DNA of 64,000 nt from Moritella sp. (GTDB taxonomy: Bacteria; Pseudomonadota; Gammaproteobacteria; Enterobacterales; Moritellaceae), in assembly GCF_013215705.1 (NCBI RefSeq), contig NZ_JABSQR010000015.1, positions 16,826 to 80,825 on the forward strand, given 5' to 3'. Below the pieces are notes generated by a model, which worked only from the letters and a program-made list of their open reading frames with translations, ran no database searches and was not told the origin of the DNA. The number at the start of each line of letters is the position of its first letter. Positions within the stretch are counted from its first letter, which is position 1. Below are positions 27,635-36,889 of this stretch, in pieces. Made by a program: the position numbers and the translations under genes.

Positions 27635-29086
27635 TTAAACCGCTTTAGAGAAACGTTGCGCGGTGTATTTTGGATTCATCAAGTTTTCGATAGAGAATAT
27701 GTCATCTAATTCAGCTTCTGACAATAACCCTCGTTCTAGTACTACTTCACGTACGCTCTTACCTGTTTCTGCACATATCTTACCGATAATATCGCCTTCA
27801 TTATGACCAATTAATGGGTTTAAGTAAGTGATGATACCAATTGAATTTAAGACGAAATCTTGACATACCTTGCGGTTAGCTGTGATGCCTTTGATGCACT
27901 TATTTTGCAGTGTAAAACAGGCATTTTCTAATAAGGATAATGATTCAAACAGACATTGACCAATCACCGGTTCCATGACGTTTAACTGTAATTGACCGGC
28001 TTCTGCAGCCATGGTGATGGTTAAGTCGTTACCACATACTTTAAACGCAACTTGGTTAACCACTTCTGGAATGACCGGGTTTACTTTTGCTGGCATGATG
28101 GATGAACCGGCCTGCATTTCGGGTAGGTTAATTTCATTTAAACCGGTGCGTGGACCAGAAGACAGTAAACGTAGATCGTTACAGATCTTCGATAATTTCA
28201 CAGCGAAACGTTTTAATGCACTTGATAGCATGACGTATGCGCCACAGTCAGATGTCGCTTCCACCAAGTCTTCTGCAGGTACAAATGGATGACCAGTGAT
28301 CTCAGCCAATTTTGCGATCGCCAGTTCTGAATAACCTACCGGGGTATTTAAGCCAGTACCAATTGCCGTCGCGCCTAAGTTGATTTCAAGCAGTAATTCT
28401 TGGCAACGTTTGATGCTTTTTATTTCTTCTTTGAGGGTAATGCCAAAGGCTCGAAATTCTTGACCTAGTGTCATCGGTACCGCGTCTTGTAACTGGGTAC
28501 GGCCCATTTTCAATATGTCATTAAATTCTTCTGCTTTGGTTAAGAAGGTTTCGCTTAATGCGGTTAGCGCCACTAATACCGCATTAGAACGTTCGAACAA
28601 AGCAACGCGGAAACCAGTCGGGTAGGCATCGTTGGTACTTTGACTTTTATTAACGTGATCATTGGGGTTGATGTGGCTGTAAGCGCCTTTAGCATGGCCC
28701 ATTTGTTCGAGTGCGATATTGGCTAATACTTCATTGGTATTCATGTTTACCGATGTACCAGCCCCCCCTTGAAACGCATCAACCGGGAATTGTGCGTAAA
28801 ACGTATCCGTAGCCAATAAAATGTCACAGGCATTCACGATCGCGTCGCTAATGTGTACTGGGATCGTGCCTAAAATCCCATTGGCGAGTGCTGCCGCTTT
28901 CTTGGTTTTTACCATGCCGCGTACAAATTCAGGACAGTCACCGATCTTCTCACGACTGATATGGAAGTTCTCCATCGCTCTTAATGTGTGAATACCATAA
29001 TAAGCGTGAACGGGTATTTTTTTAACCCCTAATAAGTCAGTTTCTAGACGGGTTTCTTGAGTAAAATCGGTTGCTAATACAGTCAT
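27635..29086 (-). CDS. aspA: Aspartate ammonia-lyase
   Basis: Deaminates L-aspartate to fumarate and ammonia, feeding fumarate respiration. It carries the fumarase/aspartase signature [11 protein letters not shown] with the catalytic-loop Ser, plus [31 protein letters not shown] and [17 protein letters not shown]. At 483 aa it is near E. coli AspA (478 aa) and co-linear with it. It is monocistronic. The 282-nt upstream gap shows only half-matches to FNR (TTGAT near 29297) and CRP sites, so regulation is not claimed. Confidence 0.96.
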   Translation of the reverse strand: MTVLATDFTQETRLETDLLGVKKIPVHAYYGIHTLRAMENFHISREKIGDCPEFVRGMVKTKKAAALANGILGTIPVHISDAIVNACDILLATDTFYAQFPVDAFQGGAGTSVNMNTNEVLANIALEQMGHAKGAYSHINPNDHVNKSQSTNDAYPTGFRVALFERSNAVLVALTALSETFLTKAEEFNDILKMGRTQLQDAVPMTLGQEFRAFGITLKEEIKSIKRCQELLLEINLGATAIGTGLNTPVGYSELAIAKLAEITGHPFVPAEDLVEATSDCGAYVMLSSALKRFAVKLSKICNDLRLLSSGPRTGLNEINLPEMQAGSSIMPAKVNPVIPEVVNQVAFKVCGNDLTITMAAEAGQLQLNVMEPVIGQCLFESLSLLENACFTLQNKCIKGITANRKVCQDFVLNSIGIITYLNPLIGHNEGDIIGKICAETGKSVREVVLERGLLSEAELDDIFSIENLMNPKYTAQRFSKAV

Positions 29087-29368
29087 GGTTACACTCTGCT
29101 ATGTGATCAAAACGTAGGAAGGAAAATAAAATTTATGTGCGGATAATACGTTGTATTTTGGTGAATAAAATGGGCTCTGATCACCTTTTTATACAAAAGT
29201 TGAACAGTGCTAAATATATTTTTATTTGGCCTAAGAAACAGCAAGTTTGAAGGAGTATTAGTGCATATTCGAGCTGTAAATTTATGCTTTACTCATTGAT
29301 CCATTAACACGGGGTAATTGATGTAAATGTATGCTGTTAGCTGGGTTTTAATTGCCTCATTCACGGGG

Positions 29369-30745
29369 TCACTTTAGCTGTAATTCATTCTCTAATTGAG
29401 CGCCCAATTCATTACGCAGCTCGGTCTGTAATTGCTGGGCGTAATAGAGGGCCAATAAACCGACTAAAATATTGGCACTGGCAATACCCAAGAAGATCCC
29501 TTTGACACCATAATAATAACCGCCAATACTGGATAGACTAATGATTAGCAGAGAGCGCAGCATGCTAAGGCTCAATGCTGATATTGGTCGATTAAAGCCA
29601 TTTAGGCTAGACGCGACCGCCATCATAATGCCCTGCATAGCAAAAGAGGCAGGGATAATATAAAGGTATAATGATAAATGACCGATCACCACGGCATCAT
29701 CACTGAATAAAGTAGCGATATAAGGCGCCGTGATGGCAATAACCAGATAAATAGTCAGCTGTGATATTAATGAATAACGGAGCGCCAGTTTGATGGCTGT
29801 TAAACAGCGTTGGGGATTATTGGCGGACGAATTCTGGGCAATAAAAGGCGATAGCATCGAGCTAACTGCGATCATACCGATCAATAAAATCGCTTCTAAC
29901 CGTGTACCGGCACCATAAGCTGCAACCGCTGTGGTGCTAAACGTGGCCAGTTGCCACATCACAAACGCATTGTTGACGGGGCTAAGCATATTGGTTAAAG
30001 ACGCGGGCAACCCGATTGCGGCAATCTTACGCCAATTCTTAAGCATATTAGCCAGATTTGGTTTAGTTAATAACAATAACTGCTGACGATAACGTAATAA
30101 ATATAGCGCCACTACAAAGGTAATTAACCAGGATAAACCAGACGCAATCGCAGCGCCTTTGACCCCTAACTCAGGGAAAGGGCCGATGCCAAAAATTAAT
30201 AACGGGTCGAGCAGACCATTCATAAAGCCGGCAATGATCATCACTCTGCTTGGAGTTTTGGTATCACCGGTGGCGCGGATAGCCGCGTTGCCGACCATAG
30301 GGATCACTAAAAAGGGAATTGCGATATACCAATAGAACATATAATCGTCGATGTAGACCATCAAGGTATCCGTCGCACCCAATAGTCTAAATAGTGGCTG
30401 TATGTTATTAATGCCGATAATCGCAACGACTAACACCGTAGTCAGTGCTAACAATAATCCGTCAGACGTTAATCGCGCCGCATCTTGGTGCTGGCCTTGC
30501 CCCAATAAACGCGCTAAACAAGCCGATAAACCGGTACCTAAGCCCATGGCTAATGCCGAGACAAAAAAGGTCACCGGGAACGTAAAACTGATCGCGGCTA
30601 GTGCTTGCGTACCCAATAAGCTGACAAAGTAAGTATCGACTAAGCTAAAGCCGAGCACGGCTAATAAACCGTAGCCCATTGGCACCGCCATTTTTGTCAT
30701 TACCTGAGAGACGGGAGCAGAGAGCAGGCCGTGTTTATCTTTCAA
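29369..30745 (-). CDS. MATE-family efflux transporter
   Basis: Multidrug and toxin extrusion (NorM/DinF superfamily) antiporter of 458 aa with twelve hydrophobic segments. MATE features are PVSQVMTKMAVPMGYGLLAVLGFSLVDTYFV at the N-terminus and GNAAIRATGDTKTPSRVMIIAGFMNGLLDPLLIFG in the middle, the repeated-half signature. Translation appears to begin at TTG 30745, with AGGT upstream; the next in-frame Met is 15 codons later, beyond conserved residues. The gene separates aspA from groESL. Substrate unknown. Confidence 0.88.
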   Translation of the reverse strand: MKDKHGLLSAPVSQVMTKMAVPMGYGLLAVLGFSLVDTYFVSLLGTQALAAISFTFPVTFFVSALAMGLGTGLSACLARLLGQGQHQDAARLTSDGLLLALTTVLVVAIIGINNIQPLFRLLGATDTLMVYIDDYMFYWYIAIPFLVIPMVGNAAIRATGDTKTPSRVMIIAGFMNGLLDPLLIFGIGPFPELGVKGAAIASGLSWLITFVVALYLLRYRQQLLLLTKPNLANMLKNWRKIAAIGLPASLTNMLSPVNNAFVMWQLATFSTTAVAAYGAGTRLEAILLIGMIAVSSMLSPFIAQNSSANNPQRCLTAIKLALRYSLISQLTIYLVIAITAPYIATLFSDDAVVIGHLSLYLYIIPASFAMQGIMMAVASSLNGFNRPISALSLSMLRSLLIISLSSIGGYYYGVKGIFLGIASANILVGLLALYYAQQLQTELRNELGAQLENELQLK

Positions 30746-30942
30746 TACGATTACCTAAATTGCGTTTTGTACTTTAAATTTTCTCGGGGTATTTTACCCT
30801 TTTCTGCGTCAACCAACAGCCTTGAGTTGTACTTTACCCGACATTTACACTTGTGTTGCATAGATACAAGTCTAAAACTGGTTCTAAACATCTGCAAAAC
30901 GGTGCACAAAGCGTGAATTTATTAACTATTTTTCGCTTGTCC

Positions 30943-30970
30943 CTTGAGTTGGAACGAGTTGCCCCGATAT
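30943..30970 (+). promoter_or_regulatory. Sigma-32 type heat-shock promoter of groESL
   Basis: CTTGAG, a 13-nt spacer and CCCCGATAT match the sigma-32 pattern (CTTGAAA, 13-17 nt, CCCCATnT). The -10 element ends 77 nt before groES. The rest of the 30746-31046 gap shows no other clear signal. Confidence 0.8.
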
Positions 30971-31046
30971 ATTAATCCATAGTCATGGTATCGGTAAATA
31001 ATCGACCCTTGATATTTGTAACATGTATTCTTTAGGAGATCTTCAA

Positions 31047-31337
31047 ATGACAATTCGTCCACTACACGATCGCGTGATCGTTCGTCGCCAAGAACAAGAA
31101 ACTAAATCAGCAGGCGGTATCGTACTTACTGGTGCATCTGCGACATTATCGACACGCGGTGAAGTTATTGCTGTTGGTAACGGTCGTTTAATCGATAGCG
31201 GTGAAGTACGTCCTTTAGCTGTTAGCGTAGGCGATATCGTTATTTTTAGTGAAGGTTATAGCGTTAAAACTGAAAAGATTGATGGCAAAGAAGTTTTAAT
31301 CATGAGCGAAGCCGATATTTTAGCTGTAGTTGAATAA
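31047..31337 (+). CDS. groES: Co-chaperonin GroES
   Basis: Heptameric 10-kDa lid of the GroEL chamber. The 96-aa product shows [15 protein letters not shown], the mobile loop [17 protein letters not shown], and [15 protein letters not shown] at the end. TAGGAGAT at 31033-31040 fixes ATG 31047; a longer in-frame ATG at 31023 is ignored. It is co-transcribed with groEL, which starts 65 nt downstream, from the sigma-32-type promoter. Confidence 0.98.
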   Translation: MTIRPLHDRVIVRRQEQETKSAGGIVLTGASATLSTRGEVIAVGNGRLIDSGEVRPLAVSVGDIVIFSEGYSVKTEKIDGKEVLIMSEADILAVVE

Positions 31338-31381
31338 ATCTTAGTATTTATAACTTATAGAGCTAACCAACAAATTAATAG

Positions 31382-33040
<1,659 letters not shown>

Positions 33041-33041
33041 A

Positions 33042-33059
33042 AATCGCAAATTTGCGATT
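33042..33059. repeat. 18-bp perfect palindrome directly after groEL
   Basis: AATCGCAAA-TTTGCGATT begins 1 nt after the groEL stop codon. It has no loop and no following U-run. It may stabilise mRNA ends or be a protein site; its role is unknown. Confidence 0.75.
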
Positions 33060-33101
33060 ACATCTCTGCTGTTAGCTATTAAACGCTAAGCCTCAGAAAT
33101 T

Positions 33102-33143
33102 AAAAAAGCCTTAATCTGATATATCGTGATTAAGGCTTTTTTT
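33102..33143 (+). terminator. Rho-independent terminator of groESL
   Basis: AAAAAAGCCTTAATC pairs with GATTAAGGCTTTTTT around an 11-nt loop, followed by a T-run. Confidence 0.93.
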
Positions 33144-33262
33144 ATAGGTGCAAATTAGCTTTTCCATAAAGTTATTGGTGCACTTTTACCTGAGTTAAAC
33201 GCATAAGTCTGTCAATATTTAGGAAACTTGTTACAATGCTATTTTTTGATTTTAGGTAGACT

Positions 33263-33592
33263 ATGAATAATAGTAATGATCCGCTACACGGCGTTAAACT
33301 TGAACAGATTCTAACCGAGCTAGAGAAGAAAATTGGTTGGGATAAGATGGGTGAGTTACTTAATATTCGTTGTTTTACCAATAAAGCGCGTCTTAAATCA
33401 AGCTTGAAATTTCTGCGTACAACCCCTTGGGCACGCAGTAGAGTTGAAATTTTATACCTAAAAACATTTTGTAGTAAGCATAAAGAAACGGGGAAAATAA
33501 TCAGGGCGATACTCGCTCAGAATACAGCAGTAGCAGAAACGACTTCCACCAAGCCTGCTCCCTTTGTTTGGCCAACATTGAAAGAAAAATAG
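33263..33592 (+). CDS. VF530 (DUF2132) family protein
   Basis: Small conserved protein of 109 aa. The whole family domain is visible at residues 5-70: NDPLHGVKLEQILTELEKK, IGWDKMGELLNIRCFTNKA and LKSSLKFLRTTPWARSRVE. A structure in the family (VF530) shows a compact helical fold likened to DNA-binding proteins; the role is not established. The tail (about 85-109) is low-complexity. It stands alone behind the groESL terminator, with a hairpin right after its stop. Confidence 0.88.
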   Translation: MNNSNDPLHGVKLEQILTELEKKIGWDKMGELLNIRCFTNKARLKSSLKFLRTTPWARSRVEILYLKTFCSKHKETGKIIRAILAQNTAVAETTSTKPAPFVWPTLKEK

Positions 33593-33618
33593 ACTTATGT
33601 CGCACTGAAGACATAAGT
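33593..33618 (+). terminator. Hairpin after the VF530 gene
   Basis: ACTTATGTC and GACATAAGT form a perfect 9-bp stem around 8 nt right after the stop codon. Only a modest T content follows. Confidence 0.6.
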
Positions 33619-33643
33619 ATTTGAAAATCTTGTATGCTTTTAT

Positions 33644-34155
33644 CTATGGCCGATTCAACCTCGAAGTGCATAACTCAATTACGCCGCGATAGCGGCCATG
33701 TGTATCTTCGTCAACTTCATTGTTCGAGATTAATTTGAAGTCAGTTTTCTTCGGCCAATATTGTCGCAATAATCCGTTAGTATTTTCATTTAACCCTCGT
33801 TACCATGAGCAATATGGGTCCGCAAAATATACCGGTGCACTGAGTGATTTTTGTCACCTGTTCATGGTAAGCAAACTCTTTACCGTTGACAGCTGTAATC
33901 GTCAATACCGCGTCTTTATAGGGCATTAGCAACGATATCGTTGCAGCTGTCACTGTTGCCGCCTGTTTATCAAAGATCCGAGTTGATACCGTAAAACTCG
34001 TTTGTCGTTCATCTATACTGACCCGATTTTTTATATGCCCTCTACCTACTTGACTCTCGGCTCCATTTTTCTTCTAACTTGTCTTCTATGAGCAATATCA
34101 ATTGGGGGGTCATCTTATTTGCTTTCGTCGCAGCTAACCGTCTTTTCTACTGAAA
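33644..34155 (-). pseudogene. Decayed IS30-family transposase
   Basis: Reading the minus strand in shifting frames recovers an IS30-type transposase: NKMTPQLILLIEDKLEEKWS, then GHIKNRVSIDERQ, then TAATISLLMPYKDAVLTITAVNGKEFAYHEQ, then RGLNENTNGLLRQYWPKKTD. Lesions are a frameshift near the first block, a deletion between DERQ and TSFTV that removes the segment with the first catalytic Asp, Asp to Val in the usual TADNGKEF motif (here TAVNGKEF), a frameshift, and a TAA inside SW-RGLNEN. It cannot be active. It marks an old insertion beside the zinc and toxin loci. No terminal repeats were identified. Confidence 0.82.
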
Positions 34156-34247
34156 CAAGTTATGCACTTATTATGTGAATCTAAGAGAGGTTTTAGAAGA
34201 CTAACGCAATTTAATATTGCAATGCCTAAACCGTAGACGACAAGAAT

Positions 34248-34276
34248 CCCCTTGCTTCAGCTAGGGGGACTTCAAT
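34248..34276 (+). mobile_element. Possible IS200/IS605-type end hairpin relic
   Basis: CCCCTTGC-TTCA-GCTAGGGG is a hairpin with one mismatch, followed by GGACTTCAA. IS200/IS605 ends carry subterminal hairpins, and right ends often cleave after TCAA. No transposase gene is recognisable, so this is tentative. Confidence 0.3.
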
Positions 34277-34307
34277 TCACTGCATGATATAGCGATGTGG
34301 TGCCTTC

Positions 34308-34460
34308 TTATTTTGTCTTCGTTTTGATATAAGTCGGCTTTATTTCCAATGACAATATCCGCAATCGCATTTGCTGATTAAAAATGTCGTGAGTGGTGTA
34401 ACGTTTGTCTTTTAAGTTTCGAGCATCAACTAAGGTTAATGTTTTTTGTAGTAATAGCAC
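34308..34460 (-). CDS. Short unidentified ORF or gene remnant downstream of the DUF1826 gene
   Basis: A 50-codon frame from GTG 34460 encodes LLLQKTLTLVDARNLKDKRY and then THDIFNQQMRLRILSLEIKP. The frame continues upstream without a stop to just after the DUF1826 gene and is in phase with it, but has no ATG or good ribosome-binding site. It looks protein-like (mixed composition, no low complexity) but matches no family I recognise. It may be the tail of a lost gene. Confidence 0.25.
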   Translation of the reverse strand: MLLLQKTLTLVDARNLKDKRYTTHDIFNQQMRLRILSLEIKPTYIKTKTK

Positions 34461-34502
34461 TTCCTGGTAATGCCCTGAAAAACGTACTTTTAATATCTAT
34501 TT

Positions 34503-35213
34503 TTAATCATTAATAAAATCGAGTGTTAGAAACAATCTACGTTCGCCTTGAGAAACGTCAGGTGAACGATGAACCAGGCCTGCACCTTCGTGTTCATCCC
34601 AATTTTCGCCTTTAAGTAATGCAATATCACCTTGTGTTAGTTGATTAATATCATCGATATCTTGTATTAGCCCCGATTGCTCATCGGTTTCTCCTTGGTA
34701 TTCTGGGCCTAGTTTCGTGCGATCAATGATATTATTATCAAGCCATTGTGTGGCCATGCCTTTGTATGTTGTCACTAAACGGCAAGGTATACGGTCAACA
34801 TGAAAACGGGGGCACATAGCTCGGTCGAGTATTGTTAATCTTAATCCCGCTTGTTTTAGGTTAAACAGGCAACAAAACATATCAACTAATAAGGTGATAT
34901 CATTAATTAATGCTGTTATAGCGTCTGATTTTTCAAATTTTTCACTCAGTACTTCAAAACAATCTTCTGGCGTTACAATCAATAATAACGTTAATGTTGG
35001 GTTATGTTCTAACAAATGGTTAACCGCAATAGTTAATTTATTGTCAAGGTTACGCTGCCAAATCACAATGTTTGTATTATCTTGGTATATATCAGTTAAT
35101 ACGGTAGGAGTACGTCCTTCAACTAAACCCTGTGAAAGCAAGCTGGGACCGTCGTGGTTAGTGTGGCTTTGTGTATTAGCGTTGATGTCATTATTAATAG
35201 CTAAGGTGCTCAT
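34503..35213 (-). CDS. DUF1826 protein of the zinc-starvation operon
   Basis: Uncharacterised DUF1826-family protein, 236 aa. Conserved blocks are [27 protein letters not shown], with Cys/His residues that could bind metal, and the C-terminal [27 protein letters not shown] sits 7 nt before ATG 35213, and the start overlaps the GTPase stop by ATGA, so the two are co-translated. Pairing with a COG0523 GTPase behind a Zur-like box points to a role in zinc limitation. The exact function is unknown. Confidence 0.82.
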   Translation of the reverse strand: MSTLAINNDINANTQSHTNHDGPSLLSQGLVEGRTPTVLTDIYQDNTNIVIWQRNLDNKLTIAVNHLLEHNPTLTLLLIVTPEDCFEVLSEKFEKSDAITALINDITLLVDMFCCLFNLKQAGLRLTILDRAMCPRFHVDRIPCRLVTTYKGMATQWLDNNIIDRTKLGPEYQGETDEQSGLIQDIDDINQLTQGDIALLKGENWDEHEGAGLVHRSPDVSQGERRLFLTLDFIND

Positions 35214-36415
35214 GAGTTTTCCTCCCATTGAGGGAAAGGGTCATTTAATGTTGTCCAGAAACGCTTACCCTTTAGTAATTCATCCTCAGTTAATAAACAT
35301 TCATCCAGCGCGATCGTCATTCTTTTTTGATCTAAATTTTGGCCGATAAATACGAGCTCTTGACGCATATCACCAAAGGGTTCAACCCACTGTTTTTTTA
35401 TCGCATCGAGTGATTCTTGATCTGTAGGCCAGTCTTTTTCAGGGATTGATTTCCAAAACATACCTGCAAAACCATAGTGTGCGATTCCGCCTGCTTGGCT
35501 CCATTGGCCGCAAAATTGCGGACGAGAAGCTAACCAAAAGTAACCTTTGGAACGAATAAGTTTGCCAAACTGTTCTGTGTTGTGCAGAAACTGATAAAAC
35601 TTTTCAGGATTAAATGGCTTTCGGGCAATATAGTTAAAACTGCTAATACCGTATTCTTCTGTTTCAGGTATTTTTTCACCACGTATTTCTTTGAGCCAAC
35701 CCGGTGCTTTTTTTGCTTGTTCAAAATCAAACAAACCAGTATTTAGCACGTCATCGATATCAACTTTCCCCAAAGATATGGGAATAATCTTAGCGCGTGT
35801 ATTAAGAACTTTGAGGATGGCGTGAAGTCGTTTTACATCAGCCGGTTTAGCTAAATCTGTTTTGCTAATAAGAATAACATCTGCAAATTCGACTTGATCA
35901 ACCAATAAATCTGTTACGCTTCGCTCATCTTCATCGCCAAGAGATTCACCAGCATCTCGTAGATATTTTGCTTCATCATAATCTTTCAAAAAATTAACAG
36001 CATCTACTACCGTCACCATGGTATCTAACGTCGCTATATCTGATAACGAAATGCCATCTTCATCGGCAAAAGTAAACGTTTCAGCGACGGGGAGTGGCTC
36101 CGAAATCCCCGTAGATTCTATAATGAGGTAATCAAATCGACCGTCTTTTGCTAATTTATCAACTTCTAATAGAAGGTCTTCACGTAGTGTACAACATATA
36201 CAGCCGTTGCTCATTTCTACAAGCTTTTCGTCACTACGATTGAGTGAAACTTCATTTTTCACAAAGGCTGCGTCAATGTTTATTTCACTCATGTCATTAA
36301 CAATTACAGCAACCTTTTTTCCTTCGCGATTATGAAGAATATGACTGAGTACTGTTGTTTTTCCTGCGCCAAGAAAGCCAGAGAGTACAGTGACAGGTAA
36401 TTTTTTTTTAATCAT
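35210..36415 (-). CDS. zigA: COG0523 zinc-homeostasis GTPase (ZigA/YciC-like)
   Basis: G3E GTPase of the CobW/ZigA/YciC group, thought to act as a zinc metallochaperone during zinc starvation. It has Walker [13 protein letters not shown] (about residues 11-22), the metal-binding CICC in [12 protein letters not shown], the ESTGISEP switch, and SKTDLA as the G4 motif. A CobW C-terminal domain follows (about 255-390). At 401 aa it is typical of the ZigA branch. A 26-bp perfect palindrome resembling a Zur box lies 25 nt upstream. It is the first gene of a two-gene operon with DUF1826. The symbol is by family resemblance. Confidence 0.88.
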   Translation of the reverse strand: MIKKKLPVTVLSGFLGAGKTTVLSHILHNREGKKVAVIVNDMSEINIDAAFVKNEVSLNRSDEKLVEMSNGCICCTLREDLLLEVDKLAKDGRFDYLIIESTGISEPLPVAETFTFADEDGISLSDIATLDTMVTVVDAVNFLKDYDEAKYLRDAGESLGDEDERSVTDLLVDQVEFADVILISKTDLAKPADVKRLHAILKVLNTRAKIIPISLGKVDIDDVLNTGLFDFEQAKKAPGWLKEIRGEKIPETEEYGISSFNYIARKPFNPEKFYQFLHNTEQFGKLIRSKGYFWLASRPQFCGQWSQAGGIAHYGFAGMFWKSIPEKDWPTDQESLDAIKKQWVEPFGDMRQELVFIGQNLDQKRMTIALDECLLTEDELLKGKRFWTTLNDPFPQWEENS

Positions 36416-36440
36416 GATTATATCTACGTTTTCAATATTT

Positions 36441-36466
36441 AAGTGTTATGTTATAACATAACACTT
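36441..36466. promoter_or_regulatory. Predicted Zur box (26-bp perfect palindrome)
   Basis: The half AAGTGTTATGTTA is followed by its exact reverse complement. It contains the GTTATnnTATAAC-type core known from Zur sites of gammaproteobacteria and lies just upstream of the zigA-like gene. Confidence 0.85.
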
Positions 36467-36716
36467 GGGTGTGAAAGTAAATATTCAAAAATAGTATTAT
36501 TTTATAAAAAAAAATTGGTTACCTTTGATGTCTGGCTTGAAGGGGATGAAGTGGGGGTATTAAAATTATTCCCATGTAACTAATTTAATCAAAACATATG
36601 GTTAACTTATGCACTTCCAGATGTTTAAGCGTTTTTAGCTTAACTTAATAATTTTTATAATGAATAAGTGATTACCAGTTTTACACCCTGTAACCAAGCT
36701 CAATTCAATCCATCAT

Positions 36717-36750
36717 AAACCACTAATTTAAGCTGTTAAATTAGTGGTTT
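36717..36750. repeat. 15-bp perfect inverted repeat in the 36.4-36.9 kb gap
   Basis: AAACCACTAATTTAA and TTAAATTAGTGGTTT are separated by GCTG. It is terminator-shaped, but no plus-strand gene precedes it, so it may be left from a lost gene. The remainder of the 36467-36889 gap is AT-rich with no gene seen. Confidence 0.7.
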
Positions 36751-36831
36751 AACCTTTATTTTATGTGTTCTTTTTAATATGGTTGAAAATCACAGACTAC
36801 CTAGTTATGGTTGCACCCCAAAATATTCAAG

Positions 36832-36858
36832 TGATAATGTTAATAGTAATTATTATCA
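36832..36858. promoter_or_regulatory. Possible Fur-type operator before the toxin locus
   Basis: TGATAAT and ATTATCA flank 13 nt. The stretch 36833-36851 matches 14 of 19 positions of the Fur consensus. It lies about 30-60 nt before the first tps gene. The AT-rich setting makes chance a real option. Confidence 0.3.
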
Positions 36859-36889
36859 TACGTATATGTAATCATTAGAAGGGTTCGTA

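Noticed and set aside
29087..29368. FNR or CRP site before aspA
   Set aside because: Only half-sites (TTGAT, TGTGATC) were found; not enough to call.
30731..30916. Plus-strand 61-codon ORF before groES
   Set aside because: It lies in the MATE/groES promoter region with no ribosome-binding site or family pattern.
33720..33929. A plus-strand ORF of 69 codons
   Set aside because: It lies antisense to the IS30 relic and has no protein-like features.
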